NCBI GenBank assembly: GCA_035610835.1
Contig: CM069444.1
Span: 2,734,875 to 2,798,874, forward strand
Direction of reading: 5' to 3'
Origin: Ophiura sarsii
Taxonomy: Eukaryota; Echinodermata; Ophiuroidea; Amphilepidida; Ophiuridae
DNA length: 64,000 nucleotides
The stretch's first letter is position 1. Every line of letters begins with the position of its first letter. This document shows positions 20,752 through 33,264 of the stretch, in pieces. The notes below the pieces were generated by a model. It was not told where the DNA came from. It saw nothing but the letters and a program-made list of their open reading frames with translations, and made no database searches. A program made the position numbers and the translations under genes.

Positions 20752-23611
20752 GACCGTGTATTTTTAAAACCCAGCAGCATCTCGGGGATGAAGGTTGGAG
20801 AAATCATTTCATACTTGGTCCACACATCAGTTATGATGAACCATCTCATATTATGGTGATAAATCTTTCATCGCGTGTCCCAGTGTTTCTAGATCAAAAC
20901 ACCCTAAATTTGCCAATTTCGACCATTTTAGCCTATATTCAGAAACGGGTAGTTTTAGTTTAAACCCTCCAACCGCAAAACGATTTTGCACAAGACACTT
21001 ACACTGCAGTATCATCTTAAGATATCTATAGAGTATATCACATGTGCATTACATTTTGTTTAGCTTCTGTAACTTTTGTTTTATAACGGGATCAAACTTG
21101 TGTTTTTCATGAAAAATAGCTCAAATTATGTGTCAAATTAAAAACGGGAATTATTTTACGTCAAGTAACCAATTTTAAAAATTCGCATATTAATGCAATC
21201 TATACATATTAGTCTTCAACATATAAAAAATCACCGTTGGCTTTTTATTCCTACAAGTCGTTGTGTGACGTCAAAGTTACGCGTGTATATCACTCTACAT
21301 GAAATGTTGGAAAATGAATGACGCATAGTGTATCAATCATCTCCGTCATATGAGGGATGAAATGTCGTGTTTACGACGTGCATCTAAATAAATAATATAT
21401 CCCATCTTGATAACAATCTTCAAATCCAAGATGCCTCCAAAATGGCCGCCATAATCACCAAAATACATAAAGAACGCGTGTATTAAATTCCATACACTAA
21501 ATGATGCAGTTTCAATGCCTATGCTCGAAATGCCTGAAAGGAGACACACATTTGAGATATTCTTGAGGATTCTTTAGCTTCCATAATGGCCGCCGATATG
21601 TCAAATTGGACATTAAATGGCTGAAACAAAGCTTCTTTATTTGTCATACCTATCTTCTGTAAGACGAGGTTTTTAAAAAAAAAGATCATATAATATCGTT
21701 ATTACAGTATAATATTAAGGCACCATATATATAACTAATCATGAGTATCTTGAAATAACTATGTTGACCACTAAATGCTGAATGTGGCCATGAAATGCTT
21801 GAAATGTCTTCGGTGACATGTTAATGACATACCGGTATAATATCCATTGCTTTTAGTGTAAGCTGCAGGGCTCAAAATAGACAGGGGCGAAGGGCGATTA
21901 GCCCCTAGTTTTCACAAAATAGCCCCCTGAGAAAATGTTGGCCTATGGTCAAATGTACTAAGGGGCGATTTTTTGCAGAATTTGCTAAAAAATAGCCCTC
22001 ATAGCCCAAAAAGTATTTTAACCCCTGGTAAAGCTGTCCATTGTCCATTGGAAAACAAAATTTTGGTTTATGATATGAATTGGGAGAGATATTGTGATTT
22101 AAGCATGGCAAGTGATTAATGACCACAGAATAGTCAAACGTTTCTGCTTGCCATTAAAACGGGCATCAAAATCAGGACCCAAGCGTGTGTCGTGCGGAGC
22201 CACCGTGTATAAACAAACAAACAAAACAAAATGGCCAATACATTGCTAGCAGTTACATAATGTGTGTATAGTAAGGATCATTGAAGGCACAGATTCACCG
22301 TTTAAAATGTGACCAGCAACTGGTTGAATGTCTAAATAGTGAATGGTACCCCCAAAACGAATTTCTACATAGGCATACATTGCTATAAAGATACATTGGA
22401 AAATTGAATATGTCTAGCAAAAAAATTGAGAAATGAAAATTAAGTATATCAATCGGTGATTCCAATTCAGCCACATGTGTCTGTATGGTACCATGATTTA
22501 TTTAGGACTTACATACAACGACATGTAGGAATAAAAAGCTAATAATGATTATATTTATTTTAAAGGTTAATATGTAGGCCTATAGACAGCATTGATTTGT
22601 AGATTATTAAAATTGGTTAAATGACGTAAACTAATTCCTGTTCTTAATTTGATACATAATAACGATATCGTATACGTTTTGTTAAACCCTAGTCTTAAAG
22701 AAGATAGTTATAACAAATAAAGAATCATTGTTCCATCCATTTAATGTCCATTTTGACATGATCGGCGGCCATCATGGAAGGTAAAGAATCCTCAAGAACG
22801 TCTTAAATTAGTGTCTCCTTTCAGGCATTTCGATCATAGGCATTGAAACTGCATAATTTAGTGTATGGAATTAAATATGAGCATTTTATATGTATTTTGG
22901 CAATTATGGCGGCCATTTTGGAGGCCATCTTGGATTTGAAGATTGTTATCAAGATGGGATATATCAAATATTTAGATGCACGTCGTAAACACAACATTTC
23001 ATCCCTCATATGACCGAGATGGTTGATATACTATGCGTCATTCATTTTCCAACAATTTATATAGAGTGATATACACACATAACTTTGACGTCACACAGCG
23101 ACTTGTAGGAATAAAAAGCCAACGGTGATTTTTTATATGTTGAAGATTAATATGTATAGATTGCATTAATATGCGAATTTTTAAAATTGGTTGCTTGACG
23201 TAAAATAATTCCCGTTTTTAATTTGACACATAATTTGAGCTATTTTTCATGAAAAACACAAGTTTGATCCCATTATAAAACAAAAGTTACAGAAGCTAAA
23301 CTAAATGTAATGCGCATGTTGTATACTCTATAGGTATCTTAAGATGATACTGCAGTGTAAGTGTCTTGTGCAAAATCGTCTTGCAGTTGGAGGGTTTAAA
23401 CTAAAACTACCCGTTTCTGAATATAGGCTGAAATGGTCGAAATTGGCAAATTTAGGGTGTTTTGATCTAGAAACACTGGGACTCGCGATGAAAGATTTAT
23501 CACCATAATATGAGATGGTTCATCATAACTGATGTGTGGACCAAGTATGAAATGATTTCTCCAACCTTCATCCCCGAGATGCTGCTGGGTTTTAAAAATA
23601 CACAGTCTTAA
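20748..23611. mobile_element. TTAA-F foldback with about 970 bp arms
   Basis: It starts TTAAGACCGTGTATTTTTAA and ends TTAAAAATACACAGTCTTAA. The left arm (about 20748-21722) and right arm (about 22645-23611) are inverted copies with good similarity throughout. Examples are CTCGGGGATGAAGG near the ends and AAATGGCCGCCATAA / ATGGCGGCCATTTT further in. The spacer of about 0.9 kb holds a short interspersed repeat fragment (22150-22230). It also holds a diverged second copy of part of the right arm (about 22510-22650). No transposase is seen. Such long arms recall foldback or long-TIR Kolobok/piggyBac relatives. Confidence 0.85.
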
Positions 23612-23837
23612 GTACCGCCTCTCCCCGGGCAGCGGACATTTTAATTATTTTAGTTATTCTCGTATAGTTATAGCAGGTCAAGACTCTTCAGTATAACACA
23701 AAATGCAAATGGGGCTCGCTATAATCAACACACATCGTGTAATAAGTTAAGTGGGGTTTTGATGCATAAAACGTAATTCACAAGAATAACTTGATGTCAA
23801 TTAAATCAGTAAAGGTTGCCTTGATTGAACAGAATGG
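23612..23837. other. Non-coding stretch
   Basis: Nothing recognised after the foldback. Confidence 0.4.
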
Positions 23838-24009
23838 GCGATTCCATTTGAAATCCATACACCCCCTATGGAAGACAGGGCCTTAATCTTCCACACAGGG
23901 AGTGTAGATTTCAAATGCAAGTAACCCCGTTTAAAATTGACACTCCCTATTGGGGGAATTCAGGTATAATGTCTTCCATATGGGGTGTATGGATATCGAA
24001 TGGAATAGC
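23838..24009. repeat. Foldback repeat of about 170 bp
   Basis: GCGATTCCATTTGAAATCC with ACACCCCCTATGGAAGAC on the left, and GTCTTCCATATGGGGTGT with ATCGAATGGAATAGC on the right, form inverted arms. A second inner pair (ATCTTCCACACAGGGAGTG) lies between them. No target duplication is clear. Confidence 0.7.
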
Positions 24010-24529
24010 TTGATATACGCTGTGACATACAGTGTATCTCAATAAAACTCTATACAGATAGGAGGACAACATAATTTTCCTTTTGTCTAAATACGAAAAT
24101 AACAAAATGCTTAGTTCTATGAAGAGTATCGTCTTGAAAGTAGTAAAGTATACAAAGTAAAGTGAGAAAGTTGATTTCAAAAACGCATCTAAAAGATCTT
24201 TATATAAGTTCATCTAGATTATTAATTGATTTCATTTCGGTGTGGACGAGTCCAATAAATAGCGAACAGTTAAACTCGTATTAGTTACGTTTCACTCTTA
24301 AGCCAACAGCTTCGTTAGACTGGCAATTCTGTTTAGTAGCAAAAGAGGGGGAGATGGGGGAACACACTCAACAAAGATGAGGAGGCGTAACATATCGCAT
24401 ATCAATACATGGTCAATACAACAAATATGTGCTTGGTTAGGGATATGGTTAGGGTTGTGGTTTAGGCTTAGGCAAAGGCTTACGGTTAAAGACATTTGAC
24501 AGCGTTATAACATATAAACAACAACCACT
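24010..24529. other. Non-coding stretch
   Basis: No gene recognised. A degenerate GGTTAGGG-type stretch lies at about 24436-24485. Confidence 0.45.
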
Positions 24530-24664
24530 GCTTCAGTTGTAGTTGTAATTCCACATCACATTATGCGGTATCCATTGCATTTGGGTACTTGAGATCCCGG
24601 TGTGAAACATTTGATGGCCCACCACAACTTATACTTGTAGTAACATAGCTTCCATAATAGACTT
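24530..24664 (+). repeat. Third partial copy of a duplicated segment
   Basis: ATCACATTATGCGGTATCC, then CTTGAGATCCCGGTGTGAAA, then AGCTTCCATAATAGACT match 39945-40060 and, in part, 32595-32690. Those two are paralogous positions in the tandem duplication. The match ends where the GGTTCT-rich element begins. Confidence 0.75.
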
Positions 24665-25074
24665 TTCTAGTTTAAGACTAAAAGGAACCCAATGAAATTT
24701 CTATAGGGTTCCTTTTAGAACCAAAAATGGTTCTAAAAGGGTTCTTTAGCCAAGAAAATGGTTCCTCAAGCTTCAAGAACCTTTTGGGAAAAAATTATGG
24801 AGAACCCTCAATGGTTCTTGGTAAAACGATAAAAAATGTTTTTAGCCAAGAAGAAATGATTTTTAACAGTTGAAAAGGATTAAATTTGTTTACATTTCTC
24901 TTGAATTTGCATATTACATAAAAACAAAAAAGTAAATATACCTTTAGGTCTTATTTAAAATTTGAAAGTTCTTCAAAGAACCATTCTAAGGTTCTTTTTA
25001 GAACCTTTTAGGCCAAAAGGTGCTCCCCGCGGGACAAAAAAGGGTTCTTAAACGAACCATTTTTTCTAAGAGTG
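24665..25074. mobile_element. GGTTCT/AGAACC-rich foldback element
   Basis: Repeated blocks such as AGGGTTCCTTTTAGAACC, AATGGTTCTAAAAGGGTTC and AAGGTTCTTTTTAGAACC make short inverted repeats throughout. The right end AACGAACCATTTTTTCTAAG followed by AGTG resembles the CACTCT/CACTGT ends of other elements here. The left end is decayed, so the start is approximate. Confidence 0.6.
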
Positions 25075-25949
25075 TACGCAAGAAAACAATGGAATCTTAG
25101 TGACTGCAATATTTGCTAGAAATAGCTTCGGAAAATGGTCTATTTGGGCATCTCAAATACTAAGAAACGTGTTAAAAATCATGTAGAATTTTAGAGGAGG
25201 GTCAATAACATCTGCAGAACGATAAAATGAATAGTTTTAAACACGTCTAGTGACCAAATTTATGTCGTACAATGTCGGGAAATTCACGTTTTGACAATCC
25301 GTGGTCTTCAAAATTACAGGAATCCTAACTCATTCTAAACCTCACCAAATCATGAAATGAACCCTCGTCTACAAAAAAGTCCATGTACGTATTGCTCTAT
25401 CTGCTTGGAGATAGCGAAGACCACGCAAACATCATAGCTTCATACAACGGAATGAAATCCGCCATAGAGATTACATGGCGAAAATCGTACAGATTTGCAC
25501 TGCAGACCTCTGTGTAGGGACTGTTGACAATAGCAAGGTCGTTTGACTATTGTGTTTGTGCATGTTTGTGACGACTGACCCCGTTTAACAATCTTCATAG
25601 CTTTCATATAGGGCTTGGGTGACCTAACTATTGACTGCACACTCATACCCATGAGAGCTGTATAATGAAACTGGACTTTCAGTACATACATGTATACAAG
25701 TGACACTGACGTTAACATCCATATTAGATAGGAGTAGAGGCACACATTTTCTATTTATGCAGCATTCTTCGGGTTGAGAATATTTTAACAAACTTATAAT
25801 GCGCATACACGTCAACGTATAAGTAATGGACGGCATGCGAGCTTTCTCAATGTTGATTTTGAAAGAATTGTGCTAATACCCTGACTGAACCCCTTCTATA
25901 TAAACTCCCATGTACGTATGCAAAATAGTAGGGTAAGACATGTATTATT
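25075..25949. other. Non-coding stretch
   Basis: No gene or shared repeat recognised. Two overlapping minus-strand frames (25440-25836) are short and have no motif. Confidence 0.45.
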
Positions 25950-26199
25950 TTAACACTTTCCACGCGACAGGCGTCTGCAGTCAACATTCCAAAATTTCAC
26001 AAAATGTTTGAAAAAGTCAAAATGATAGAATTTATTACCATATTTAAAATCACCATGAGAAATACATTAAAATAAGTACAAACATGCTCAGGTATTGCAA
26101 CAGTAATCCTTGAGATAGACCTTGAAAGTTGTGAAAGATTTCTGAAACAAATCTTGTTTTGTATAATGGTTAAACCCAAAGCCGCGATTAAAGTGTTAA
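25950..26199 (-). mobile_element. TTAA-A element, copy 7
   Basis: Left end TTAACACTTTCCACGCGAC; right end decayed to GCCGCGATTAAAGTGTTAA. Full length, with TTAA on both sides. Confidence 0.88.
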
Positions 26200-26239
26200 G
26201 GATAAGAATCCACTTTTATAGCAAAATGCATACAAATGT

Positions 26240-26975
26240 GGCACAGGTACGGAATGTTTGCCCAACGTATTGACCATGGAGTTCTACAATTGAATGTAAC
26301 TTGATTAAGCGCTCTGAGCCTTTTTGGAAATGGCGCAATTAATGCTTTCTGTATTGTAGTGTATTATACATATTAAACGCATGAACGCTTGGCTTTCAGA
26401 TGCCGTTGATTTCATATAATTTGGTCGAGTCTCTCCTGAGATATGACCAATTAACTAAAGCTACCTAAATTCGATGTTGAGCCACTTTTTCAAAAGGAAT
26501 GACTTCTAAGCGTCCAACCAATACTAACTTGTTCTTTCATTGAAACATTGGGGAGGATGGAGGCATTCGGTCTGATTTGTCATTCGGTCTGATTTGGCAT
26601 TCTGGTCTGGTTTGATTTAAATATTCAGTTCTGTTTGGCTTTCCAGACACTCATTATAATATTCAAACCTATTCAATCCCAACACAAAAATGTTATGATT
26701 ACATAATATTTACTAAGACCACTCAAACAGGTAGAAGATGTATAATCTGAGTGAATTGTTCTATTCATTTCAAACTGTAAAGTGGCACAACGTCGATTTT
26801 AGGTAGGTTTAGTTAATTGGTCATATCTCAGAATTGACTAAACCAAATCAGATGAAATAAACGGCATCTGAAAGCCATGCGTTTTGTCTTTTACCTTGTA
26901 TAATCAAGTTACCCTAAATTGTAGAACTTCATGGTCAATAAGTTGGGTAAATATGCGCACAGTTCTTTTGGCACA
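26240..26975. mobile_element. Mariner-like foldback remnant
   Basis: Inverted blocks: CCCAACGTATTGACCATGGA on the left and ATGGTCAATAAGTTGGG on the right, then GGCTTTCAGATGCCG and CGGCATCTGAAAGCC further in. The right end reads TTCTTTTGGCACACCCTG, a mariner-type CAGGGTG end. The left terminus is decayed. The tandem duplication begins inside its right end. Confidence 0.6.
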
Positions 26976-27281
26976 CCCTGTACTTGTTTTTCTAGTAAAA
27001 AATCAGGTGACTCGTATCATCCAGCTAACTATAAATGTACATATCATAAATCCACAATTACAATTCTCATTACACGGAGCTTTATACATTCTTATAAAGA
27101 CTCAACGCTGCAACACTCATCACCAAGAAAGGTCTGAAATACAAAGACGAGACTTTTATTATATCGGTAGCTTTAGTATTTCGACTAGTATCAGAAGCAG
27201 TAATGATTTCTCCATGGTGTTTGACGTTGGGTTCCCGCTACGAAGGGGCAGATTTGTTATCGTGTATTTTGCTCCATTAGC

Positions 27282-28018
27282 AGTTCGTTACGATAACTTT
27301 TCAGGTAGCTTTCCTTTTTGGGAAATATTACCCATAATGCAATGCGATAATTTTGGCTATAGTCCAATAAAGGAACCCTTATTTCATAACACAAGAGAAC
27401 TGTATCATATAGTTTAGTTTAGTTTTATTTGGCATATCAAGACACAGAGATACAATACATCAGATCAAATATACAAATCTTAAAAACTTACAACAATTAA
27501 CACAACATATTAATACAATAAAACATATAATGCCCAGGATAGCCCAAGAAAGCTCTAAAAAGGGCTTATTTCCATTGGGGTCCTTATTAAAACAGCACAT
27601 TATAAAAACATCATATATATTTGCACACAAAATAATATTTATATTTAAATATATAAATTAGACAGACATAAACATGATAAATTAAACTACAGACCTTTTG
27701 AAATAGGTGATACATTTTGTATAATACAATGATATAGTGTCATACTCAGCGTTTAGCGGCTCATTTTAAATTCATTATATTGATTTGAGGGTATACAAAG
27801 TCGACAACAAACGATAAAGGAATTGATAAAGGAATTTATAAAACTCGTCCGACGGCGAACCCGTTAAACTTTTAACTTATATTATGAATACCCGTCGTAA
27901 AAGCCTATCTCACAATTTGATAAAGGAATATCGATTCTTTATTTAAATTTGCAAGGAATTATGGGTAATACTTCCTCCCCAAATAAGCTTCCTGAACGCG
28001 GGTTATCGTACCGAACTG
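27282..28018. mobile_element. Foldback segment unique to duplication copy A
   Basis: Left arm: GTTCGTTACGATAAC, TTTTCAGGTAGCTTTCC, ATTACCCATAAT. Right arm: ATTATGGGTAATACTTCC, AAGCTTCCTGAA, GTTATCGTACCGAAC. The arms are imperfect and enclose about 640 bp of AT-rich DNA. In copy B, GATAACTTGTTCAGG runs on directly to a G-rich stretch, so the element and about 190 bp beyond it are missing there. Confidence 0.6.
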
Positions 28019-28312
28019 ATTAGGTACGCGCATGCGGCGTGAAAGTAAGGATTTATCTGTGAACTGTATAACAGTTTTAGAGTGCTCGCAATGGGAAGGG
28101 GCGTAACAAGTTACGGCAGCCTTTGTACGTAAAAGTGCGGAATAATCTGTGAAATGCAGCATAGACGGGAAGAATACGGCAGCATTTTGCTACGTAATGG
28201 GGGAGGGGAGGGGTAGGGGAGGGGATATGGGGGGAGGAGGGAGAACAAAAGGTTACCGTCACAGTAGCCATTGTAGATAGATACGATCTTGTGGCAATAA
28301 CGCCTCAAGTAT

Positions 28313-28537
28313 TTAACATTTTCCACGCGGTTATTAGTTATACCATACAAAACAGATTTATCAGAAACCATTCCCAACTTTCACTGTCTTATCTCAAGAA
28401 TCACCGAACCAATACTATGCATGTTTGTATTTAATATAGCCTAATGCATTTCTGATGGTGATTCCAAATATGGTGATGTATTTCAATAAATGTGAAATTT
28501 TTGAAACATTTTGGAACGTCGTGCCGCGCGGAAGCCT
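28313..28537 (+). mobile_element. TTAA-A element, copy 8
   Basis: The left end is TTAACATTTTCCACGCGG. The right end is truncated and decayed after GGAACGTCGTGCCGCGCGGA, with no TTAA. It is the same insertion as 36975-37336 in the other duplication copy. Confidence 0.75.
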
Positions 28538-28961
28538 TCCTATAATGATTGACTGAAACTATAAAGACGCTAAATTCCATGTATCTCACACTGATTATCG
28601 AGATGATACAACAACAAAAAAGGTCTTTTCACACACGGACCATCACGTGATCTCATTCTCAGAAAAAAACACCAACGCACGGATTGATACAACAACCCTT
28701 GGAAAACGGGAAACTCTCGATATTGAAGACACTTGATATCACGAAAAGTTCTTGACACGAGTCATCCAAGTCTGCGGCTTCTATAAGTAGGTATCAAAAG
28801 TCTTGAACCATTTAAGAACATTTCATAATTAATATGTTATATGAGCTGATATTTCACAGTATGGTCTGCAGTGGCTGTAACGCCCACTCATTTTAAGTGT
28901 AATATTTCCTCGAATCCAAATTAATAATATCGTGCAGGAAACGATGTGATTCCGTGACATA

Positions 28962-29305
28962 CACTGTAAAAATGGTATATTGGCGACTTTAAGAAGCCAT
29001 GTCTTGCAAATAAACGTGTCTTAAACAATAAAAAAGCATTAACAATATTTGGCTGAAGACACAAATCAAGAAATGTCTGGTGAAGCCAGTTTTGAGACAT
29101 GTCTCTTGTAAAGCACAGAGTCACGTCTATGCAAGTCTTGTCCCGCAGAGAAGTATCTCCATGCTATGACTTTCCTGAAGACGTGTCTCATACGTGTCTC
29201 AATTGCCCTATGTGTCTTGGCTTTGTTAATGATTTTTATTGTTTAAGACACGTTTATTTGACAGATACGACTTCAAAAAATTGCCAAGACACCATTTTTA
29301 CAGTG
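28962..29305. mobile_element. CACTG-ended long-TIR element, copy A
   Basis: It starts CACTGTAAAAATGGTATATT and ends ACACCATTTTTACAGTG, with TA on both outer sides. The inverted arms extend about 75 bp, to AAACGTGTCTTAAACAATAA. The interior has further GTGTCTC/GAGACA repeats. Also present at 37803-38223, so it predates the duplication. Confidence 0.85.
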
Positions 29306-30806
29306 TACAGTATGCATGATATGACAAGGTATTAAACATGAATTGATAAAGATTGTCGTTGTTTAAACATTTGATGGAGAACAACCATACGCCTTAACAC
29401 TAATTGTTAAACTAATACGAGTGATTTGGCTTCAATCTGTCTTGTTTCCAAGGCTTTGAAATACGAGGCGTGAATTCTAAAGCTCTCTGCAACCAACGAC
29501 GGGATGTATTGGCCCTGTGTGAAATTACAAGATGTTATTACGCTCTGTATTGTTCAACCTTTTCGCCTCGTTCCGTAAGCCTCATAGAGGTACTGTCAGC
29601 GCGATAGACGGATGACATGTAAATATCACCTTCATATAATATCAAGTATAAATTGTTGTCTTTTGACAATTCTCTAACAATCGCTGATAATTAAACTGGT
29701 GTTCACGAAAGAGAGAGGGGTCATGAAGCCTCGAAGGATGCACCACTAACAACAAAAACTAATGAGAATAACATGGCTCCGGGCCCGATAAGGAATTATT
29801 TGATTTTGACAATGCTTTTAAGCATTAAAACAATCGATTTTAATTAACTTGATCAACACGAAAAAGAAGCAATTTTATATCATAAGCATTATATTTTAAT
29901 CTAATCGCCTAATTCTGTTTGAGAAACAAGGACGAGTCGTTTAAAAACCATACAAACATTTCTTATCATAAATATTTATCGATATGCAACACCTGCAACA
30001 GGTACATTTTAACACCCTGAGAACTACCGGCCGATTGGTTAAAAAGATGGATACATCATTTATTGAACCAATGAGAGACATTGTTAGAATAATTGTATCC
30101 CTGATTAAGATGGGAGTGAAACATTTTACAAGCTGCATTTGAATTGGCTTATCATATGAGTACATCTTGTAATAAACCAATCAGAACCACTGTTAGATAG
30201 ACAGGTAGACCCCATGGGGTTAAAAATTGAGTGACAATTTATCAGTGTTTATAATGAATACTGTATGATTGATTGAACGTTTACATTACAGGTAGCTTAT
30301 TCACACAGTAGGACCAAGCCGAGCAGACGACATTTTGTACAGTAGCGCGCGAACAACAACAAAAAGCCGTGATATTCACCCGCCCGCCGGCCAAGTCGCT
30401 GAGCTTAAGGCCGCTGAAACTTGACACCATCGATGAATATTCTAGCCGTTCGCGGGAACAGAATTCGCCCTGAAGATAGCCTCTATTGCTTTTATGTTCC
30501 TCATGGAGAGTAGACACGGCATCAACCCCTCAACCATCGCTAACGGAGTAGCCTTTCACCAGTTCACCTATCTGTGTGTGTTTACTGCATGCAAATTCAA
30601 ATATATGTTACTTAATTTAACACTTGACGTACGTAACATGATGCACTATGAAACACAAGTTGTACCGCTCTCATTTCAAGGAATTGGCCATTTCAATTCA
30701 CTGCTCGGAATAAAAAGATCCTTTATAAGGCACTCGAGATTGTCCATCGAAACACGTTGCTCTTTTTTGTTTTTTCCTTGAACTTGAACCCACCCGTTTT
30801 TATTTA

Positions 30807-31207
30807 TTGGGAGAGCGTGTTGGCGCAGCGGTAGATACCCTCGCTTTGCACCAATGAATCCCGGGTTCGAAATCTGTGCTCGGTCGGGCTTTATGTGCAT
30901 TTGGTTTATCACGATCCATACACGCTCTCGCAGGTTTTCTCCGGGATCTCCGGTTTCCTCCTGCTGTCAAAATCTGTGATTAGTTGTTTCGGTTATCAAA
31001 AACTTCCTTGACCCAATGGTATTTGGGGAGCTGCATTGAAAAATGGTGGATGTTACAATCTAAGTGTTGATAGGTTTGCGCTAGAAATTGGCAGCACCCT
31101 AGTTGATGCGACCTGATTCTGATGATTCACCAGCAGCGAAATTACAGCGCTTTGATCACTTTGGAAAGGCGCTATATAAATACTAATTATTATTATTATT
31201 ATTATTA
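30807..31207 (+). mobile_element. tRNA-derived SINE
   Basis: The tRNA-like head has an A box (TGGCGCAGCGGTAGAT, about 30831) and a B box (GGGTTCGAAATC, about 30872). A central GGTTTTCTCCGGGATCTCCG block follows. The 3' end is AAGGCGCTATATAAATACTA and an ATT repeat tail (31184-31209). The paralogous site near 39665 lacks it, giving a near-exact empty site. RNA polymerase III transcription is expected from the boxes; activity is unknown. Confidence 0.88.
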
Positions 31208-31387
31208 TTTTACATTGGTTCGAAACACCAGACCGGCATCAAAATCCTATAATGTGACAACGCAAAATTCTTCAGCAATTGTATACCTAACTGATATTTC
31301 TCGATACAATTATTATACCGTGCCGGGGTGTGTGTATATGCTCACCTTTCCTGATGCTAGTAATATGACACAGAAGTCAATGTAAAG

Positions 31388-31976
31388 TGCGTCAATTGAA
31401 GTATCTAAACACTTACAAATGGTCAGATTTTGGCGGATTTATGGGCACTTGCGTGGCTTAAGGTTGAATTCAAAAGTTGCAAAAGCCCCTATTCAAGCAA
31501 GTACTGTGACGAATAAGATCAGCATTATTTTTGCCCGCCTTTTATAAATAATTTGTTTGTTGCGTGTTGGATAAATCGATTGCGATGAACATCAGCATTA
31601 ATTGTCAATAACAAAACAAAAGGGTCAGAGATGGGAGGCATAAATCAATAATTAATCAATCATTAATTGTCATGGTTAAGAAAACAGAACAAATTTGTGT
31701 CTTTTGTCTTAATTTTGTCTGTAAGTGATAATTGTGTGAATTCCCTTGTGGAATTGTGGTGAATAGGAGGTTTTGCAACTTTTGAATTCAACCTTAAGCC
31801 ACTCAAGTGCCCATAAATCCGCCAAACAACATCGTAGCGCAACAAAAGAGGTGTCAAAATGCGCAGAAGATAACTGTGAATCGAATTAATTAATTATTTG
31901 TTTGCATACTATTTCAGGTTCCGATAAACATGATAAATCTGACCATTTGTAAGTGTTTAGATACTTTATTGGCGCA
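31388..31976. mobile_element. Foldback element unique to duplication copy A
   Basis: Left arm from TGCGTCAATT through AAGTATCTAAACACTTACAA and TGGCGGATTTATGGGCACTT to AAAAGTTGCAAAA. The right arm carries the complements but is interrupted between 31825 and 31934. The site near 39830 in copy B lacks it. The target duplication is unclear. Confidence 0.75.
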
Positions 31977-32758
31977 GTTTATTAAAGGTCAAATGTACGT
32001 GTTAACCAAAAATAATAGATCTGATAGGCCTACCCTGAAACATTGTGCCATTGCACCAGGGGTATGCCAGTGAGCTTGCCGATCGGGTCCACTTTTAAAT
32101 TAAAATTTGGTCAGCATAGAACTGGTGGCGCTATACTGATCAGGCGTGATTGTAGCAGACGACACGACGCTGGCCACGCGTCTCTCAGACGACCCAATAT
32201 GTCAACGGGAGTGCAGTATTTTGAATTATTTTTAACAGTCATCGCCCGGTTAACGATGACAATTCTTCTAATTATGATGAATTTGTCAAAATGATAAGAT
32301 TAACATTCGCGATTACGTGTTATTCACCTTATTCATTACGTATTCAACATTTAGGTTTCGTGTGGCCACCGTCGTCTGTGTAAATCCACAACGCCCTCAA
32401 ACCTATGCTGACCAAATATTACGTTAAACCTGGTTAAACACTGTTAAACGCGTTCAACGCCGGTCACCGACACATTCCGATGATTACAATAATTTATGTG
32501 ATTTATGCAAACGCACCGTTTTCGCTACGTGTGTTAGTATAGGACTTTCCTATCCCAAAATTAATAGTAACCCTGATTGCACCTTAGCGATAGTTTGGGG
32601 GCATTTGGGGACTTGAGATCCCGGTGTGAAACATTTGACGGCCCACTATCATGACTATAACTTATACATAACATAGCTTCCATAATAGACTTATCACGGC
32701 ATAAGGCGTGATCTTTATACTATTGATCCGTGCAATGCAGGTACCGTGTATAGGCCTA

Positions 32759-33025
32759 CTAACCCTTTCCACGCGGCAGGCGTCTGCAGACGACAGTTCC
32801 AAACTTGAACTATTTGTTAAAAATATCAAATTTATTGAATTTCATCCCCATATTTGAAATCACCATGAGAAATGCATTAAAATAAATACAAACATGACTA
32901 GTATTGGTTCAGCAATCCTTGAGATAGATATTGAAAGTTGGGAAAGGTTTCTGAAAAATCTGTTTTGTATAATATGTTCAAACCAACAGCCGCACCAACA
33001 GCCGCGTCCGCGTGGAAAGTGTTAA
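32759..33025 (-). mobile_element. TTAA-A element, copy 9
   Basis: The left end is decayed to CTAACCCTTTCCACGCGGC. Near the right end a local duplication (CAACAGCCGC repeated) precedes CGTGGAAAGTGTTAA. It shares its right TTAA with copy 10 in head-to-head arrangement. The equivalent in copy B is 40126-40382. Confidence 0.85.
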
Positions 33026-33264
33026 CACTTTCCACGCGGCTGTTCGTTTTACCAAATACAAAACAGATTTTTCACTAACCTTTCTCGAATGTCAAGGTCT
33101 ATCTGAAGGATTACTGAACCAAGTCATGTTTGTACTTATCTTAATGCATTTCTCATGGTGATTTCAAATATGGTGATGAAATTCAATAAATTCGATATTT
33201 TTGCAACAGATTGTTCAAGTTTTGATCTGTCGTCTGCAGACGCCTGCCGCGTGGAAAGTGTTAA
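33022..33264 (+). mobile_element. TTAA-A element, copy 10
   Basis: Complete, TTAACACTTTCCACGCGGC to GCCGCGTGGAAAGTGTTAA. It shares its left TTAA with copy 9 and is equivalent to 40379-40630. Confidence 0.88.

Noticed and set aside
26884..27417. A 177-residue frame
   Set aside because: It crosses a mariner end, the duplication start and a foldback arm. In copy B the equivalent frame is shorter and differs by indels.
30281..30781. Frames on both strands kept in both duplication copies (about 30281-30517 and 30494-30781, with partners at 39171 and 39363)
   Set aside because: Differences between copies are mostly amino-acid changes, and both frames shift by small indels. That is not the pattern of purifying selection. 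The GC-richer block may be regulatory but I have no evidence.
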